Positions 24,840-34,086 of a stretch of DNA of 43,665 bases are shown one piece after another. The translations under genes and the position numbers were made by a program. Position 1 is the stretch's first letter. The number at the start of each line of letters is the position of its first letter. Under the pieces are notes generated by a model. It had not been told where the DNA came from. It did not search any database and was given only the letters and a program-made list of their open reading frames with translations. Source of the stretch: JAJPHF01 sp035293805 (GTDB taxonomy: Bacteria > Chloroflexota > UBA6077 > JAJPHF01); assembly GCA_035293805.1 (NCBI GenBank), contig DATGMD010000041.1:1-43665 (forward strand). Reading direction: 5' to 3'.

Positions 24840-25169
24840 CCTAGCCCCCCAGTGTGCGCCGGCCGCGCCTCGGCGTCGCCCTCGTGCGTCCCGCCCGCAC
24901 AGAATTCAGTCGCAATTGCGCTACCTTCATACTGGGCGCGACCGGTGACGTGGCCGTGGGCCTCCGGTAGCCTTTTGGTTGAGGCTAGCCCGTTCTAAAC
25001 CGACGCTAACCCCGGCGCCGCCGTCCACACGCTGGGGGCGCGGGGCGGGCCGGGCCACGCGGGGCAGCCGGGCACGCCCGCGCGGGGGCGCCCCCGCGCT
25101 CAACGGCGCCGCGACTGGCGCCGCCTACACTGGGGGCCGCACGACCCGATTGCCGCCGAGGAGACGCGC
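24840..25169. other. Divergent intergenic region, no gene seen
   Basis: About 330 bases between the surface-protein gene and a small plus-strand gene. No supportable gene, repeat or clear promoter pair; TACACT at 25126-25131 could be a -10 for the downstream gene but lacks a -35. Confidence 0.4.
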
Positions 25170-25367
25170 GTGCATCCGCGCGATTACACTGGCTGGGCGC
25201 AGGTGCTGCGGGCCGCTCGGACGCGGGCGGCCCTGCGGATGCTGGAGCGGCGCCTGCTGCGGCTGCCGCCCGACGCCGAGGTGCTGCGGCTCCGTCAGTT
25301 GTGCGGGCAGCGCCGCCGCGCCCTCGCCGTCCGCCCGGGCGCCCGCGCCCCGGGGCGGGCGCGCTAG
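25170..25367 (+). CDS. Small Arg-rich hypothetical protein
   Basis: 65 residues from GTG 25170, with GAGGAG at 25158-25163 giving ideal spacing. The sequence MHPRDYTGWAQVLRAARTRA onward is predicted helical and rich in Arg and Leu, ending in a Pro/Arg tail. No family recognised. A short hairpin with CTTTT follows at 25414-25434. The ribosome site is the main support; a chance frame in GC-rich DNA is possible. Confidence 0.4.
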   Translation: MHPRDYTGWAQVLRAARTRAALRMLERRLLRLPPDAEVLRLRQLCGQRRRALAVRPGARAPGRAR

Positions 25368-25413
25368 CCGCGCTCGCCCCCGCGGCCCGCACGGCGCCTC
25401 AACCGCAATGCGA

Positions 25414-25434
25414 CCCGGCCGCGACCGGGCTTTT
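25414..25434 (+). terminator. Possible weak intrinsic terminator
   Basis: CCCGG (25414-25418) pairs with CCGGG (25425-25429) and is followed by CTTTT. The stem is only five base pairs. Confidence 0.35.
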
Positions 25435-25499
25435 CCGGGCGCCGCCTATCATACGCACTGGTCACCGCGGCCCCGACAACTGGTGGAGGTGGGGGTGGT

Positions 25500-25817
25500 A
25501 TGAGCGTCCAGACTTGGGCAGTAGGCCGCGCGCTCGATCGGGCGGTCGCCACGCATGTCTTTGGCGATCCTCCCACCGCGGACCCGCCCGCCTATAGCGC
25601 CGACATCGCGGCGGCCTGGCGCATCGTCTACCAGTTGCAGGCCCGCGGCTGGTCTCTCCTCCTGCACGGGCGCCTGCAGCGCGACGACCCCGTCTGGACC
25701 TGTACCGTGATGGGGCCCGAGGGCCCGGTCGTGTACGCCCATGGCCCCATCGCCGCCCTCACCCTCTGCCGGGCGGCCCTGCTCGCCACGACCAGCCCCG
25801 CGCCGCCGGGCGATTAG
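25500..25817 (+). CDS. Phage ABA sandwich domain-like small protein
   Basis: 105 residues, ATG 25500 preceded by GGAGGTG (25484-25490). The pattern ALDRAVATHVFGD, then PPAYSADIAAAWRIVYQL and a C-terminal LTLCRAALLAT fits the phage ABA sandwich domain, a small fold common in phage and bacterial genomes, including Chloroflexota, where it often stands alone. Its function is unknown and no other phage gene is nearby, so it is not evidence of a prophage. It may be a domesticated or mobile single gene. Convergent with the GMC gene, 69 bases away. Confidence 0.75.
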   Translation: MSVQTWAVGRALDRAVATHVFGDPPTADPPAYSADIAAAWRIVYQLQARGWSLLLHGRLQRDDPVWTCTVMGPEGPVVYAHGPIAALTLCRAALLATTSPAPPGD

Positions 25818-25886
25818 CCTACTGTGTGGGCTCGGCATCGGCCGGCAGTGCTGGGACGAGCGACCTAGGGGCCGCTGAAGCGCGCG

Positions 25887-27455
25887 TCAGCGCAGGCGCT
25901 CGCGCAGGTGGTCGCCCACGCGCAGGGCGTTGGCGATCACCGTCAGCGCCGGATTGACCGCCCCGCACGACGGGAAGAAGCTCGCGTCCACGACGTACAG
26001 GTTGTCCAGGTCGTGCGCCTTGCAGTTTAGGTCGAGGGCCGACGTCTGCGGGTCGCGGCCAAAACGCACCGTCCCGTTCTGGTGCGCCGTGGCGCTGATG
26101 TCCATGATCTTGCCCAGGTACAGGTTGCGGGGGAACAGGTGCTTGTGCATGCCGGCGTGGCTCACGATGTGCTCCAGCTTGGCCGTGAGCCGCCGGTGCG
26201 CCTCCATGTTCACGTCGTGCTGCGCCAGCACGACGTCGCCCTGCGCGTTCAGCGTGACACGGTTCTCCGGCAGCGGCAGGTCCTCCGAGGTGAGCCAGAA
26301 GTCCACCGAGTGCCGCGCCATGTCCTCGAACGGCATCACCGGCGCCCAGCCGGCCCAGAACGGCGCCTCGCCCTTCAGCATCTCGCCGTCCGACTTGCCC
26401 ACCATCTGGATGTTGCCCAGCGGGTACTCCGAATCGTCGGCGCCCGCGTAGAAGTCGTTTAGCGCGAGCGTCTTCTGAAACTGCGTCGGGTTCGGCTCGA
26501 TGCTCAGCGCCATCACCGCCGAGCTGATGTGCCGCATGTAGAAGCGCCCCACCACGTCCGAGCGGTTGGCCAGGCCGTTCGGGTGCTGGTCGTTCGCCGA
26601 GCGCAGCAGCAGCAGCGCCGAGTTGATCGCGCCGCACGACACCACCACGATGTCGGCCGAGTATTGCTCGGCCTGCCCGTCGCGCTCCACGTGGACGGTC
26701 GTCACCGTGCTGCCGCTGGCATTCGTCTCCAGGCGCGTCGCCCGCGCGTTCAGGAGCAGCTCTACGTTCGGGTGCTGGAGCGCGGGGGCGACGCACAGTA
26801 CCTCGGCGTCCGCCTTGGCGTGCAGCAGGCACGGGAAGCCGTCGTAGCGGTTGCAGCGTATGCACGGGCTCGTGTGCGTCGCCTGTCCGTGCTCGTCCTG
26901 GTCCAGCAGCACGCCGCAGGGTGCGTGGAACGGGTGCAGCCCCATGCGCTCCAGGTCGTCGCTCAGCTGCTGGATGCGCGGCTCGTGGACCACGGCCGGG
27001 TGCGGATATTGCTGGCTCCAGGAACCCTCGGTCGGGTCTTCGCCGTGATGGCCGTGGACCTGGAAAAGCTGCTCGGCCCGCGAGTAGTAGGGCTCGAAGT
27101 CGTCGTAACTGAGCGGCCAGGCCGGGGAGATGCCGCCGTAGTGCCGAATCTCGCCGAAGTCGCGCGGCCGCAGCCGGAACAGGGCCGCGCCGTACACTTT
27201 CGTATTGCCGCCGACGTAATACTGAATGCCCGGATGGAATGTGTGGCCGTCCTTGTCGTACCAGGTTTCCTGTGCCCGGTATTTCGCCTGGACGAACACG
27301 GCCAGCGAGTCCCAGTTGTCGCGCTCGCGCCGCAGGTAGCCGCCGCGCTCCAGCAAGAGAATGCGCTTGCCCGACGGGGCCAGGTGATACGCCAGCGTCC
27401 CGCCCCCGGCGCCCGTCCCGATGATGATCACGTCGTAGTGCGTATCGTGAGCCAT
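25887..27455 (-). CDS. GMC-family FAD-dependent oxidoreductase (sugar/alcohol dehydrogenase)
   Basis: 522 residues, ATG 27455 with GGGAGG upstream. N-terminal FAD motif VIIIGTGAGGGT (GTGAGG at 13-18) followed by LLLERGG, and the C-terminal GMC catalytic pair H458 (TAHQNGT) and N501 (GAVNPALT). VDASFFPSCGAVNPALTVIANALR is read as the classic C-terminal FAD/active-site block. No signal peptide, so cytoplasmic or exported with a partner. Related enzymes oxidise sugars, gluconate derivatives or choline and donate electrons to quinone or cytochrome. It lies 20 bases downstream of the SMP-30 gene in one operon with a PoxB-like enzyme, consistent with sugar-acid oxidation. A CIRCN motif near residue 210 adds cysteines of unclear role. 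Confidence 0.92.
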   Translation of the reverse strand: MAHDTHYDVIIIGTGAGGGTLAYHLAPSGKRILLLERGGYLRRERDNWDSLAVFVQAKYRAQETWYDKDGHTFHPGIQYYVGGNTKVYGAALFRLRPRDFGEIRHYGGISPAWPLSYDDFEPYYSRAEQLFQVHGHHGEDPTEGSWSQQYPHPAVVHEPRIQQLSDDLERMGLHPFHAPCGVLLDQDEHGQATHTSPCIRCNRYDGFPCLLHAKADAEVLCVAPALQHPNVELLLNARATRLETNASGSTVTTVHVERDGQAEQYSADIVVVSCGAINSALLLLRSANDQHPNGLANRSDVVGRFYMRHISSAVMALSIEPNPTQFQKTLALNDFYAGADDSEYPLGNIQMVGKSDGEMLKGEAPFWAGWAPVMPFEDMARHSVDFWLTSEDLPLPENRVTLNAQGDVVLAQHDVNMEAHRRLTAKLEHIVSHAGMHKHLFPRNLYLGKIMDISATAHQNGTVRFGRDPQTSALDLNCKAHDLDNLYVVDASFFPSCGAVNPALTVIANALRVGDHLRERLR

Positions 27456-27475
27456 AGTCCTCCCTTCTGCTGCCG

Positions 27476-28375
27476 CTAGCCGGCGAAGCTGGGTTCGGGC
27501 AGCCCCACCAGGCCCGGCCGTACCGCGAACAGGCTGCCCGAGAGCGGCGCCGCCGCCAGCTGCGCGGCGGTCATGTTCTGCCGCGAGGTCGTAACGTACA
27601 GCGTGTCCAGCCGCGCGCCGCCAAAGATGCAGCTCGTCGGCTGCGGCACCGGCACCGTTACGACGTGCGTGACCGCCCCCGTCGGCGCGTAGCGCACGAC
27701 CCGGCCAACGCTGTTGTGGACGCTCCACACGCCGCCCTCCGCATCCACCGTGAGCCCGTCGGGAAAGGCGCCCCCCGCGCGGTCGATGCTGGCGAACAGG
27801 CGCCGGTTGGCGATGGCGCCGCGGTCGGGGTCGAAGTCGTAGGCGAAGATCGCGAAGCGGAAGCTCTCGCCGAAGTAGAAGACGCGGTCGTCCGGGCTCC
27901 ACCCCAGGCCGTTGGCGCAGGCCACCTCGCCCCACAGCCGGCTAACCTGGCGATCCGGGTCGAGGCGGTACAGGCCCCCCACCGGCGCCGCCCAGTGTAC
28001 GTCGTCCATCGTGCCGGCCCAGTAGCGGCCCTGGCGGTCGCACTTCCCGTCGTTGAAGCGGTGGCTGGGCTCGCCGCGCTCGGGGTCCGTCAGCCGCTCG
28101 AGCTGGCCCGTCGCTGGATCGAAGAACGCGAAGTCGTGGCGCAGCGCGAGGGCCAGTCCCCCGCGCGCCCGCAAGACCAGGCTGTTGACCTCGTCCGGCA
28201 GCGCGAACACGTCGTCGGTGCCGCGGTCGGGGTGGAAGCGGTGGATCTTCCCGCCGGCGTTGTCCACCCAGTACAGCGCCTGCTCGGCGACCGACCACAT
28301 CGGCGACTCGCCACAGATCGGCTCCGCGCGCAGCACGCAGTCGGTTTCCGTCAGAGTAATCGTCTGTGGCGGCAT
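27476..28375 (-). CDS. SMP-30/gluconolactonase family protein
   Basis: 299 residues, ATG 28375 with GGGAGAGG. Six-bladed propeller of the SMP-30/LRE family: metal ligands are suggested by E23 (CGESPMW), N108 (HRFNDGKCD), N154-region (CANGLGWSPD) and D204-region (FPDGLTVDAEGG). These proteins hydrolyse aldonolactones such as gluconolactone using a divalent metal. Sandwiched between a PoxB-like enzyme and a GMC dehydrogenase, and near a glucose-dehydrogenase-like SDR, it likely opens the lactone produced by sugar oxidation. The same fold also occurs in regulators and other lactonases, so the exact lactone is inferred. Confidence 0.92.
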   Translation of the reverse strand: MPPQTITLTETDCVLRAEPICGESPMWSVAEQALYWVDNAGGKIHRFHPDRGTDDVFALPDEVNSLVLRARGGLALALRHDFAFFDPATGQLERLTDPERGEPSHRFNDGKCDRQGRYWAGTMDDVHWAAPVGGLYRLDPDRQVSRLWGEVACANGLGWSPDDRVFYFGESFRFAIFAYDFDPDRGAIANRRLFASIDRAGGAFPDGLTVDAEGGVWSVHNSVGRVVRYAPTGAVTHVVTVPVPQPTSCIFGGARLDTLYVTTSRQNMTAAQLAAAPLSGSLFAVRPGLVGLPEPSFAG

Positions 28376-28421
28376 GGCAACCTCTCCCGGCTGGTCGTTG
28401 GCGGGCCGTCGCCGGGGCGCG

Positions 28422-30197
28422 TCACAGCAGCGCCTCGGGGGCGTGACGTAGCTCGCGCGCCGTTTCGGCGATCGCCTCGCGCATGAGCTGGAAGCGGTTC
28501 GGCTGTCCCTTCGCCAGCGCCTCGGCCAGCTCCACGGCTTGCTGCGTGGTGATCTTGCCCGGCATCGGCGGCTCGTTCGGATCGACCACGCACTCGACCA
28601 GCGCCGGCCCCGGCTGGGCCAGCGCTTCGCGCAGGGTCGTTGCCGCCTGGTTCGGATCGGTCAGCGTGTAGCCCACCGCCCCGCACGCGCGGGCGAAGCC
28701 GGCGAAGTCGATCGGCTGCAGCTCGACGGCGAACTCCGGATAGCCGAACTGTACCAGCTGCTCCCAGCGCACCTGGTTCAGGGTGTCGTTCTTCACCAGG
28801 ATCACCTTCACCGGTAGCTTGTACTTGACGGCCGTCGCCAGCTCGCCCATCAGCATCGTGAACGCCCCGTCGCCGGCCACGCAGACGACCTGGCGGCGAG
28901 AATAGGCGGTCGCCGCGCCGATGCTGTAGGGCAGCGAGCAGCCCATCGTGGACAGCGTGCCGGAGAGGGAGAACTGCATCTGGCCGCCCATGCGGACGTG
29001 GCGCGACAGCCAGGTGGTGTCCGTGCCGCTGTCGCAGGTGATGATCGCGTCGTCCGCGAGCAGCTTGTTCAGCTCGTGGAAGACGACCTGCGGCTTCATC
29101 GGCACGGCGCGGCTGGACCCCCGCGTCTCCATGAGCTGGTTCCAGCGCGCCATGCGCTGCTGCGCTTGCCGTAAGAAGCCGCGGTCGTCCTTGCGCTGAA
29201 CGAGCGGCAATAGCGCCTGGAGCACGGCCTTGCTGTCGCCGACGAGCCCCACGTCGGCCGTGTGCCGCAAGCCGATGTGCGTGGGATCGATGTCGATCTG
29301 TATCGTCTTCGCCTGCCCCTCCTTGGGATAGAAGTCCAGGTAGGGGAAGGCGCTGCCGACGATCACCAGCGTGTCGCACTCGCGCAGGGCGTCCACGGAC
29401 GGCGCGGTGCCCAGCAGCCCGATCCCGCCCGTCGTGTAGGGGCTATCGTCGGGCACGGCGGTCTTGCCGAGCAACGGCTTGATGATCGGCCCGGCGACCC
29501 GCTCGGCGAGCTGGATCACCTCGTCCCGGGCGGGGATGGCGCCGCGGCCCGCCATGATCGCCACGCGCCGCCCCGCGTTAATGGCGGCGGCCGCCTCCTG
29601 CAGCACGGCGGTCGCGGGCAGCGCCGGCGGCGTGGTGAGCAGGTCTTGCAGCAGCCGCGGCAGCCCTCGCCCCGAGGCCATCCCCTCCGTGACCGGCTGT
29701 TTGGCGATGTCGCGCGGCAGGTTGATGTGCGAGACCGTGCGGCGGCTGAGCGAGGTCTTGATCGCCTCGTCCAGCACGCGGTACAGGTGGTTCGGGCTCG
29801 CCACGCGCTCCGTGTATGCCGCCACGTCCATGTACAGGCGGTCGAGCGCCACGTCCTGCTGGTAGTGCGTGCCGATCAGGTGCGTCCAGGTGTGGCCCGT
29901 GATCGCGAGCACCGGCTGGTCGTCGCCCTTCGCGTCGTAGAGCCCATTTGCTAGGTGGATGCCGCCCGGGCCGGAGGTGGCCATGCAGACCCCCAGACGC
30001 CCCGTAAACTTCGCGTAGCCGCAGGCCGCGAACGCCGCGGCCTCCTCGTGGCGCACCTGCACGAAGTGCATGCGCTCCGGCTGCCGTCGCAGCACCTCCA
30101 GGATCTCGCCGATCCCATCGCCCGCGAACCCAAAGATCGTGTCGACGCCCCACTCGCTGAGACGCTCGACCAGCAGCTCGGCGACACTCTCTGCCAT
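28422..30197 (-). CDS. TPP-dependent enzyme, pyruvate oxidase / pyruvate dehydrogenase (quinone) type
   Basis: 591 residues, ATG 30197. Three-domain TPP enzyme: N-terminal Pyr domain with catalytic E51 (VRHEEAAAFAACGYAK), central FAD/cofactor domain (about 190-330), and C-terminal PP domain with the TPP motif GDG...N (GDGAFTMLMGE from 442, VKND near 470). The segment SGPGGIHLANGLYDAK and the overall length fit PoxB-like enzymes better than acetolactate synthase, which would usually adjoin its small subunit. PoxB converts pyruvate to acetate and CO2, reducing membrane quinone; the C-terminal helix FQLMREAIAETARELRH may act in membrane binding. First gene of the minus operon with lactonase and GMC genes. 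Confidence 0.88.
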   Translation of the reverse strand: MAESVAELLVERLSEWGVDTIFGFAGDGIGEILEVLRRQPERMHFVQVRHEEAAAFAACGYAKFTGRLGVCMATSGPGGIHLANGLYDAKGDDQPVLAITGHTWTHLIGTHYQQDVALDRLYMDVAAYTERVASPNHLYRVLDEAIKTSLSRRTVSHINLPRDIAKQPVTEGMASGRGLPRLLQDLLTTPPALPATAVLQEAAAAINAGRRVAIMAGRGAIPARDEVIQLAERVAGPIIKPLLGKTAVPDDSPYTTGGIGLLGTAPSVDALRECDTLVIVGSAFPYLDFYPKEGQAKTIQIDIDPTHIGLRHTADVGLVGDSKAVLQALLPLVQRKDDRGFLRQAQQRMARWNQLMETRGSSRAVPMKPQVVFHELNKLLADDAIITCDSGTDTTWLSRHVRMGGQMQFSLSGTLSTMGCSLPYSIGAATAYSRRQVVCVAGDGAFTMLMGELATAVKYKLPVKVILVKNDTLNQVRWEQLVQFGYPEFAVELQPIDFAGFARACGAVGYTLTDPNQAATTLREALAQPGPALVECVVDPNEPPMPGKITTQQAVELAEALAKGQPNRFQLMREAIAETARELRHAPEALL

Positions 30198-30465
30198 GCG
30201 ACCGCCTGCTCCTCTCGCGCGGCGGGCCGCCGCGGCGTCTCCGCGCTACGCCTCGTGCCCGCCGGTGAGCATCCTGCACCCGTTGGCGTGTATGTTTAGC
30301 GTAGCCATCCGTGTTCGGACCAGGCTGAGCGGGCTTCGGACCGTGCATAGTATAGTGCTGGCGGCTCCTGGTGTCGTCCGCTACAACGCCGCGAACTCCT
30401 CGCGGAGCGGCGGCCGACCACGAGGCAGGCCGCCGCTCACCAACGGGGGGGGGGATTGACGCGTA
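30198..30465. other. Divergent intergenic region with symmetric -10-like box
   Basis: 268 bases between PoxB-like and GH15 genes. TATAGT (30351-30356, plus) and the overlapping TATACT on the minus strand could serve as -10 boxes for either side, but no good -35 is seen. A run of ten G (30445-30454) sits just before the GH15 start and may act as its ribosome site. Confidence 0.4.
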
Positions 30466-32406
30466 GTGGTTGACACAGCGCAAGCGGCCGCTAGCTACGC
30501 GCCGATCGCCGACTATGCGGTCATCGGCGATTGCCACACCGCCGCGCTCGTGTCCCGCGACGGCTCGCTCGACTGGTACTGCCCCAGCCGCTTCGACGGC
30601 CCCGCGGTGTTCTGCCGGCTGCTCGACGCGGCCCGCGGCGGGTACTGTCGCCTGGCGCCAACGGACCGCTACACCAGCGCGCGCCACTACCAGGGGCCGA
30701 CCAACGTTCTGCAAACCACCTTCGCCACGGCGAGCGGCCAGGTGCGGGTCACCGACTTCATGCCCGTCCAGGGCGCGGCGGGCGCGCGTGGCGCCGACAT
30801 CGGCCCCGCCCGGCGAGTCCTGCGGCTAGTGGAAGGGCTCGCCGGCTCCGTCGACCTCACCCTGACCTTCAAGCCGACGTTCGACTTCGCCCGCGCCGCG
30901 ACCACTCTCGCCGTGGTGGCCGAGCGCGGGGCGGTCGCGCGGGCCGCCGACAGCGTGCTCACCCTCGCCTGCCCCAGCGTCACGCTCGCCCCCGCTGCCG
31001 CGGGGACCTTGCAGGGCCAGCTGCGCGTGCGGGCCGGCGCGCGCCACTGGCTGGCGCTGACCTCTCCCGCGGATGCCTCCGACGCGGCCGCCCCGCTCGA
31101 CGTGGGCGACGCTGATGCGGCCCTCGCGGCTACCCTGGACTACTGGCAGCGGTGGGCCGCGCGGTGTACCTACGCCGGCCCCTACCGCGCGGCCGTGCTC
31201 CGCAGCGCGCTCACCCTCAAGCTCCTTACCTACGAGGCCTCGGGCGCCATCGTTGCGGCCCCGACCACCTCCCTGCCGGAAGAGATCGGCGGCGTCCGGA
31301 ACTGGGACTACCGCTACACCTGGCTGCGCGATAGCTCGCTCATCCTGTTCGCCCTGCTCGCCGTGGGCTACGAGGCCAGCGCGGCCGACTTCTTCGCCTG
31401 GCTGGAGCGGGTCTACCTCGCCGCGGACTCCGCGTCGCTCCAGATCATGTACACCATCGACGGCGGCCGCTCCCTGCCCGAGGTCACCCTCCCCCACCTC
31501 GCCGGCTACCGCGACTCGCGCCCCGTCCGCGTCGGCAACGCGGCCGCCCAGCAGCGCCAGCTCGACATCTACGGCGAGGTGCTGGCGACCGCCTACCTCC
31601 GCTACCGCGCCCAGGCGCCGGCCGTCGGCGCCTCCGACGCCCCCGCCGCCCGGCGGCCCTCGACCGCGGTCTGGACGCTCCTCCGCGGCCTCGTCGAGCA
31701 GGCGGCCGCCCGCTGGCAGGACCGCGACCAGGGCATCTGGGAGACCCGCGGCGGCCCGCAGCCGTTTCTCTACTCCAAGCTCATGTGCTGGGTCGCGCTC
31801 GACCGCGGCGTCCGTCTCGCCCAGGAGCACAGCCTCGACGCGCCGCTCGACCGCTGGTGCGCGACGCGTGACGCGATCCGCACCGCCATCGAGACGCGCG
31901 GCTACGATGCGAAGCTGGGCGCCTTCACCCAGGCGTTTGGCAGCCAGGCCCTCGACGCCAGCGCCCTGGCCATCCCGCGGGTCGGCTTCCTCCCGGCCAC
32001 CGACCCGCGGGTGCGCTCGACCGTGGCCCGCATCCGCGCCACGCTCACCCACGACGGCCTGGTGCGCCGCTATACCGCGCCAGACGGCCTGCCGGGTGGG
32101 GAGGGCGCCTTCCTACTCTGCAGCTTCTGGCTCGTGGACGCCCTGGCGCTCGGCGGCCAGGTGGACGAGGCGCGCGCCCTCTTCGAGCGCCTGGCGGGCT
32201 ACGCCAACGACGTCGGGCTCTTCTCGGAGGAGATCGACCCCCGCAACGGCGCCTTCCTCGGCAACTTCCCGCAGGGCTTCACCCACCTGGCCCTCGTCAA
32301 CGCGGCCGCGCACCTGGCCCACGCCGCGCGGCACGGCCCCGAACAGGCGCCCCGCACCGAAGCCGAGCGCCTCGGCCCCACGCGCCAGGCCGCGTCTGGC
32401 GGCTGA
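30466..32406 (+). CDS. Glycoside hydrolase family 15 protein (glucoamylase/trehalase-like)
   Basis: 646 residues, GTG 30466. The N-terminal region has ADYAVIGDCHTAALVSRDGS and DWYCPSRFD, typical of bacterial GH15. The (alpha/alpha)6 catalytic domain carries the two signature blocks: LPEEIGGVRNWDYRYTWLRD (about 271-291) and LFSEEIDPRNGAFLGNFPQG (about 586-605), containing the acid and base glutamates. No signal peptide, so it probably acts on intracellular glycogen-like glucan, trehalose or maltooligosaccharides, releasing glucose that the nearby glucose-dehydrogenase-like SDR could use. Family assignment is secure; the specific sugar is not. Confidence 0.93.
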   Translation: MVDTAQAAASYAPIADYAVIGDCHTAALVSRDGSLDWYCPSRFDGPAVFCRLLDAARGGYCRLAPTDRYTSARHYQGPTNVLQTTFATASGQVRVTDFMPVQGAAGARGADIGPARRVLRLVEGLAGSVDLTLTFKPTFDFARAATTLAVVAERGAVARAADSVLTLACPSVTLAPAAAGTLQGQLRVRAGARHWLALTSPADASDAAAPLDVGDADAALAATLDYWQRWAARCTYAGPYRAAVLRSALTLKLLTYEASGAIVAAPTTSLPEEIGGVRNWDYRYTWLRDSSLILFALLAVGYEASAADFFAWLERVYLAADSASLQIMYTIDGGRSLPEVTLPHLAGYRDSRPVRVGNAAAQQRQLDIYGEVLATAYLRYRAQAPAVGASDAPAARRPSTAVWTLLRGLVEQAAARWQDRDQGIWETRGGPQPFLYSKLMCWVALDRGVRLAQEHSLDAPLDRWCATRDAIRTAIETRGYDAKLGAFTQAFGSQALDASALAIPRVGFLPATDPRVRSTVARIRATLTHDGLVRRYTAPDGLPGGEGAFLLCSFWLVDALALGGQVDEARALFERLAGYANDVGLFSEEIDPRNGAFLGNFPQGFTHLALVNAAAHLAHAARHGPEQAPRTEAERLGPTRQAASGG

Positions 32407-32642
32407 CTCAGCTCCCCACCGCCCGGCCGTCCCTGCCAGGGGCAATCATTCCGGAGACCGCTCCGCGGATCGACGCCGCTGGGGCAGCTGTATCGCCACC
32501 GCGTACAATCCGGTGCGCGAGTCGCGCCCTCGCGCCGCGCCGCCCCCGCGTCGTGGAGTGGGCCGGCGCCGCGGCCCGCGCGGTGGCCGCGCGGCCGCCG
32601 CGAGCCGCCAGCGCGCCGGGTCTGCCAGAGAGGAGCCTCGCC

Positions 32643-33047
32643 ATGCGCGCCTTGCTGTTGTGCGCCGCCGTCTTGCTCGCGCCGCTCGGCCTGCCGGCCG
32701 CGCCGGCCCACGCCTGCCCCGCGCCGTCGATCCCCGTCTATCCGGGCGCCCAGGCCCCGGCGGGCGATGGCGCCAACATGCCGGTCACCGCCGGCAACAC
32801 GTTCATTGCCACCAACGCCTCCTTGCTCGACATCCAGGCCTTCTACTACACCGTCTTGCCGAACGAAGGCTGGGCCCCCGTCACCCAGCTCCCCGGCCAG
32901 TATCCGGACCAGTTCGACGGCTTCGACTCCGCGCGTATGAACCAGCCCCAGGGAGTGCTCGAGTACAGCCGCAACGACGACCACGAGCACGTCCGCATCG
33001 TGGCCGACGCCGGCGGCTACAGCATCTGGGTCGACTGCCGCGACTAG
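32643..33047 (+). CDS. Small exported protein of unknown function
   Basis: 134 residues, ATG 32643 with AGGAG at 32631-32635. Signal peptide to about residue 24 (PAHA), then a mature domain starting CPAPSIPVYPGAQ with a second Cys near the C-terminus (WVDCRD), possibly a disulfide pair. Elements such as VYPGAQ, FYYTVLPNEGWAPV and YSRNDDHEHVRIV resemble the small, predicted alpha/beta exported domains that are common as hypothetical proteins in Chloroflexota; I cannot name the family with certainty. TACAAT at 32504-32509 may be its -10 box. It is convergent with the next gene, with only seven bases between stops. Confidence 0.75.
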   Translation: MRALLLCAAVLLAPLGLPAAPAHACPAPSIPVYPGAQAPAGDGANMPVTAGNTFIATNASLLDIQAFYYTVLPNEGWAPVTQLPGQYPDQFDGFDSARMNQPQGVLEYSRNDDHEHVRIVADAGGYSIWVDCRD

Positions 33048-33054
33048 CGGGCGG

Positions 33055-34086
33055 TCACTGGTAGGTAACCACGTCGGGAACGGGGTCGAGCGCCAGCACG
33101 TCCGCCGGGCTCATCAACGGGTGGTCCTGCTTGTAGAACAGCTTGATGCCCGCGTACTCGAGCGGATCGTCGGTGATGTAGCGCCGGTACTGCGAGATCT
33201 TCAGCGTGGGCCCGCCGAACCCGTCCATCATCACCGCCAGGTCCACGAAATCGTTCAGCTCGATGGCATCCTTGTGCTGGATCATGTCGTCGGTGAACTG
33301 GTGGACGATCAGCACCCGGTTCTCGAAGCGGTGCGTCACCGCGATGTCGGCCAGGTAGTTGATGGCCCAGTTGATGTCCTCGGCCGCGATGCTGCCAATT
33401 TGCCGGCCGGGCATCGTCGTCGCGCTCATGGCAAACTCCGGGTCGAGCGCCAGGTGAACGTGCTCCCGCTCGAGGAAGGGCCGCAAGACCTCCACCTCCT
33501 CTTGCACGCTGCTCCGGCCCACCTGCACGTCGAGGATCAGCAGAAACCCGTTCTCCTCCGCGAGGTTGGCCCACTCGTCGATCATCTCGGGCGGCATGCG
33601 GAAGCGATACATGCCGTCGTCGCCGGAGGCCGCCTGCGCCACCGTGGCGATGAGGTGCAGCGCCGGCTGCACGGGCCGGCCGTCCGCCTGGTAGGCGGTC
33701 GCCTGCTGGCGCAAGCGCGCGATCATGCGATCGCGCGGCTGCTCGCCCAGCACACCCAGCGCATCGGTGTACGGATTGCCATAATAGGTGACCAGGCGGC
33801 GGGTGGCCAGGACGGGGACGGGGGTGGGGGGCGGCTCTGGAGTCGGGGTGGCAGCAGGCGTGGCCGTCGCCTGGGGCTGCGCCAACGCGCTCAGCGCGCC
33901 CGGCCCCCCGCCCAGCAGCGGCAGGCTCGCGAGCGGCCCCGCGGCCCCGCTGGCGTCGGCGTCGCCCCACAGCACGGCCCCCAGCGACCAGCCGCCGAGT
34001 AGCGCGAGTGCGCCCACCAGACTCGTCGCGCACAGCAGCACGACCAGCCCCGCGATCGGTGGCAACGCACGACGTCGGTCCCCCAT
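33055..34086 (-). CDS. Membrane-anchored hypothetical protein with extracytoplasmic domain
   Basis: 343 residues; ATG 34086 is preferred to an in-frame ATG at 34200 because GGAGAG lies just upstream. One membrane segment (about 11-36), a Thr/Pro linker (about 68-88, TPEPPPTPVPV), then a globular domain of about 255 residues beginning RRLVTYYGNPYTDALGVLGE. Segments such as FLLILDVQVG, HVHLALDPEFAM, RVLIVHQFTDDM, VMMDGFGGP and YAGIKLFYKQD suggest successive beta strands with conserved Asp/Glu, reminiscent of a TIM-barrel glycosidase-like fold. I do not recognise the family by name. It likely acts outside the membrane. Nothing in its neighbours points to a role. Confidence 0.78.
   Translation of the reverse strand: MGDRRRALPPIAGLVVLLCATSLVGALALLGGWSLGAVLWGDADASGAAGPLASLPLLGGGPGALSALAQPQATATPAATPTPEPPPTPVPVLATRRLVTYYGNPYTDALGVLGEQPRDRMIARLRQQATAYQADGRPVQPALHLIATVAQAASGDDGMYRFRMPPEMIDEWANLAEENGFLLILDVQVGRSSVQEEVEVLRPFLEREHVHLALDPEFAMSATTMPGRQIGSIAAEDINWAINYLADIAVTHRFENRVLIVHQFTDDMIQHKDAIELNDFVDLAVMMDGFGGPTLKISQYRRYITDDPLEYAGIKLFYKQDHPLMSPADVLALDPVPDVVTYQ

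Noticed and set aside
25500..25817. Prophage remnant suggested by the phage ABA sandwich-like protein
   Set aside because: No integrase, structural or lysis gene and no attachment-site repeats are present nearby.
28422..30197. Acetolactate synthase large subunit
   Set aside because: No small-subunit gene or branched-chain amino acid genes adjoin, and the sequence layout fits PoxB-like quinone-linked pyruvate oxidation better.
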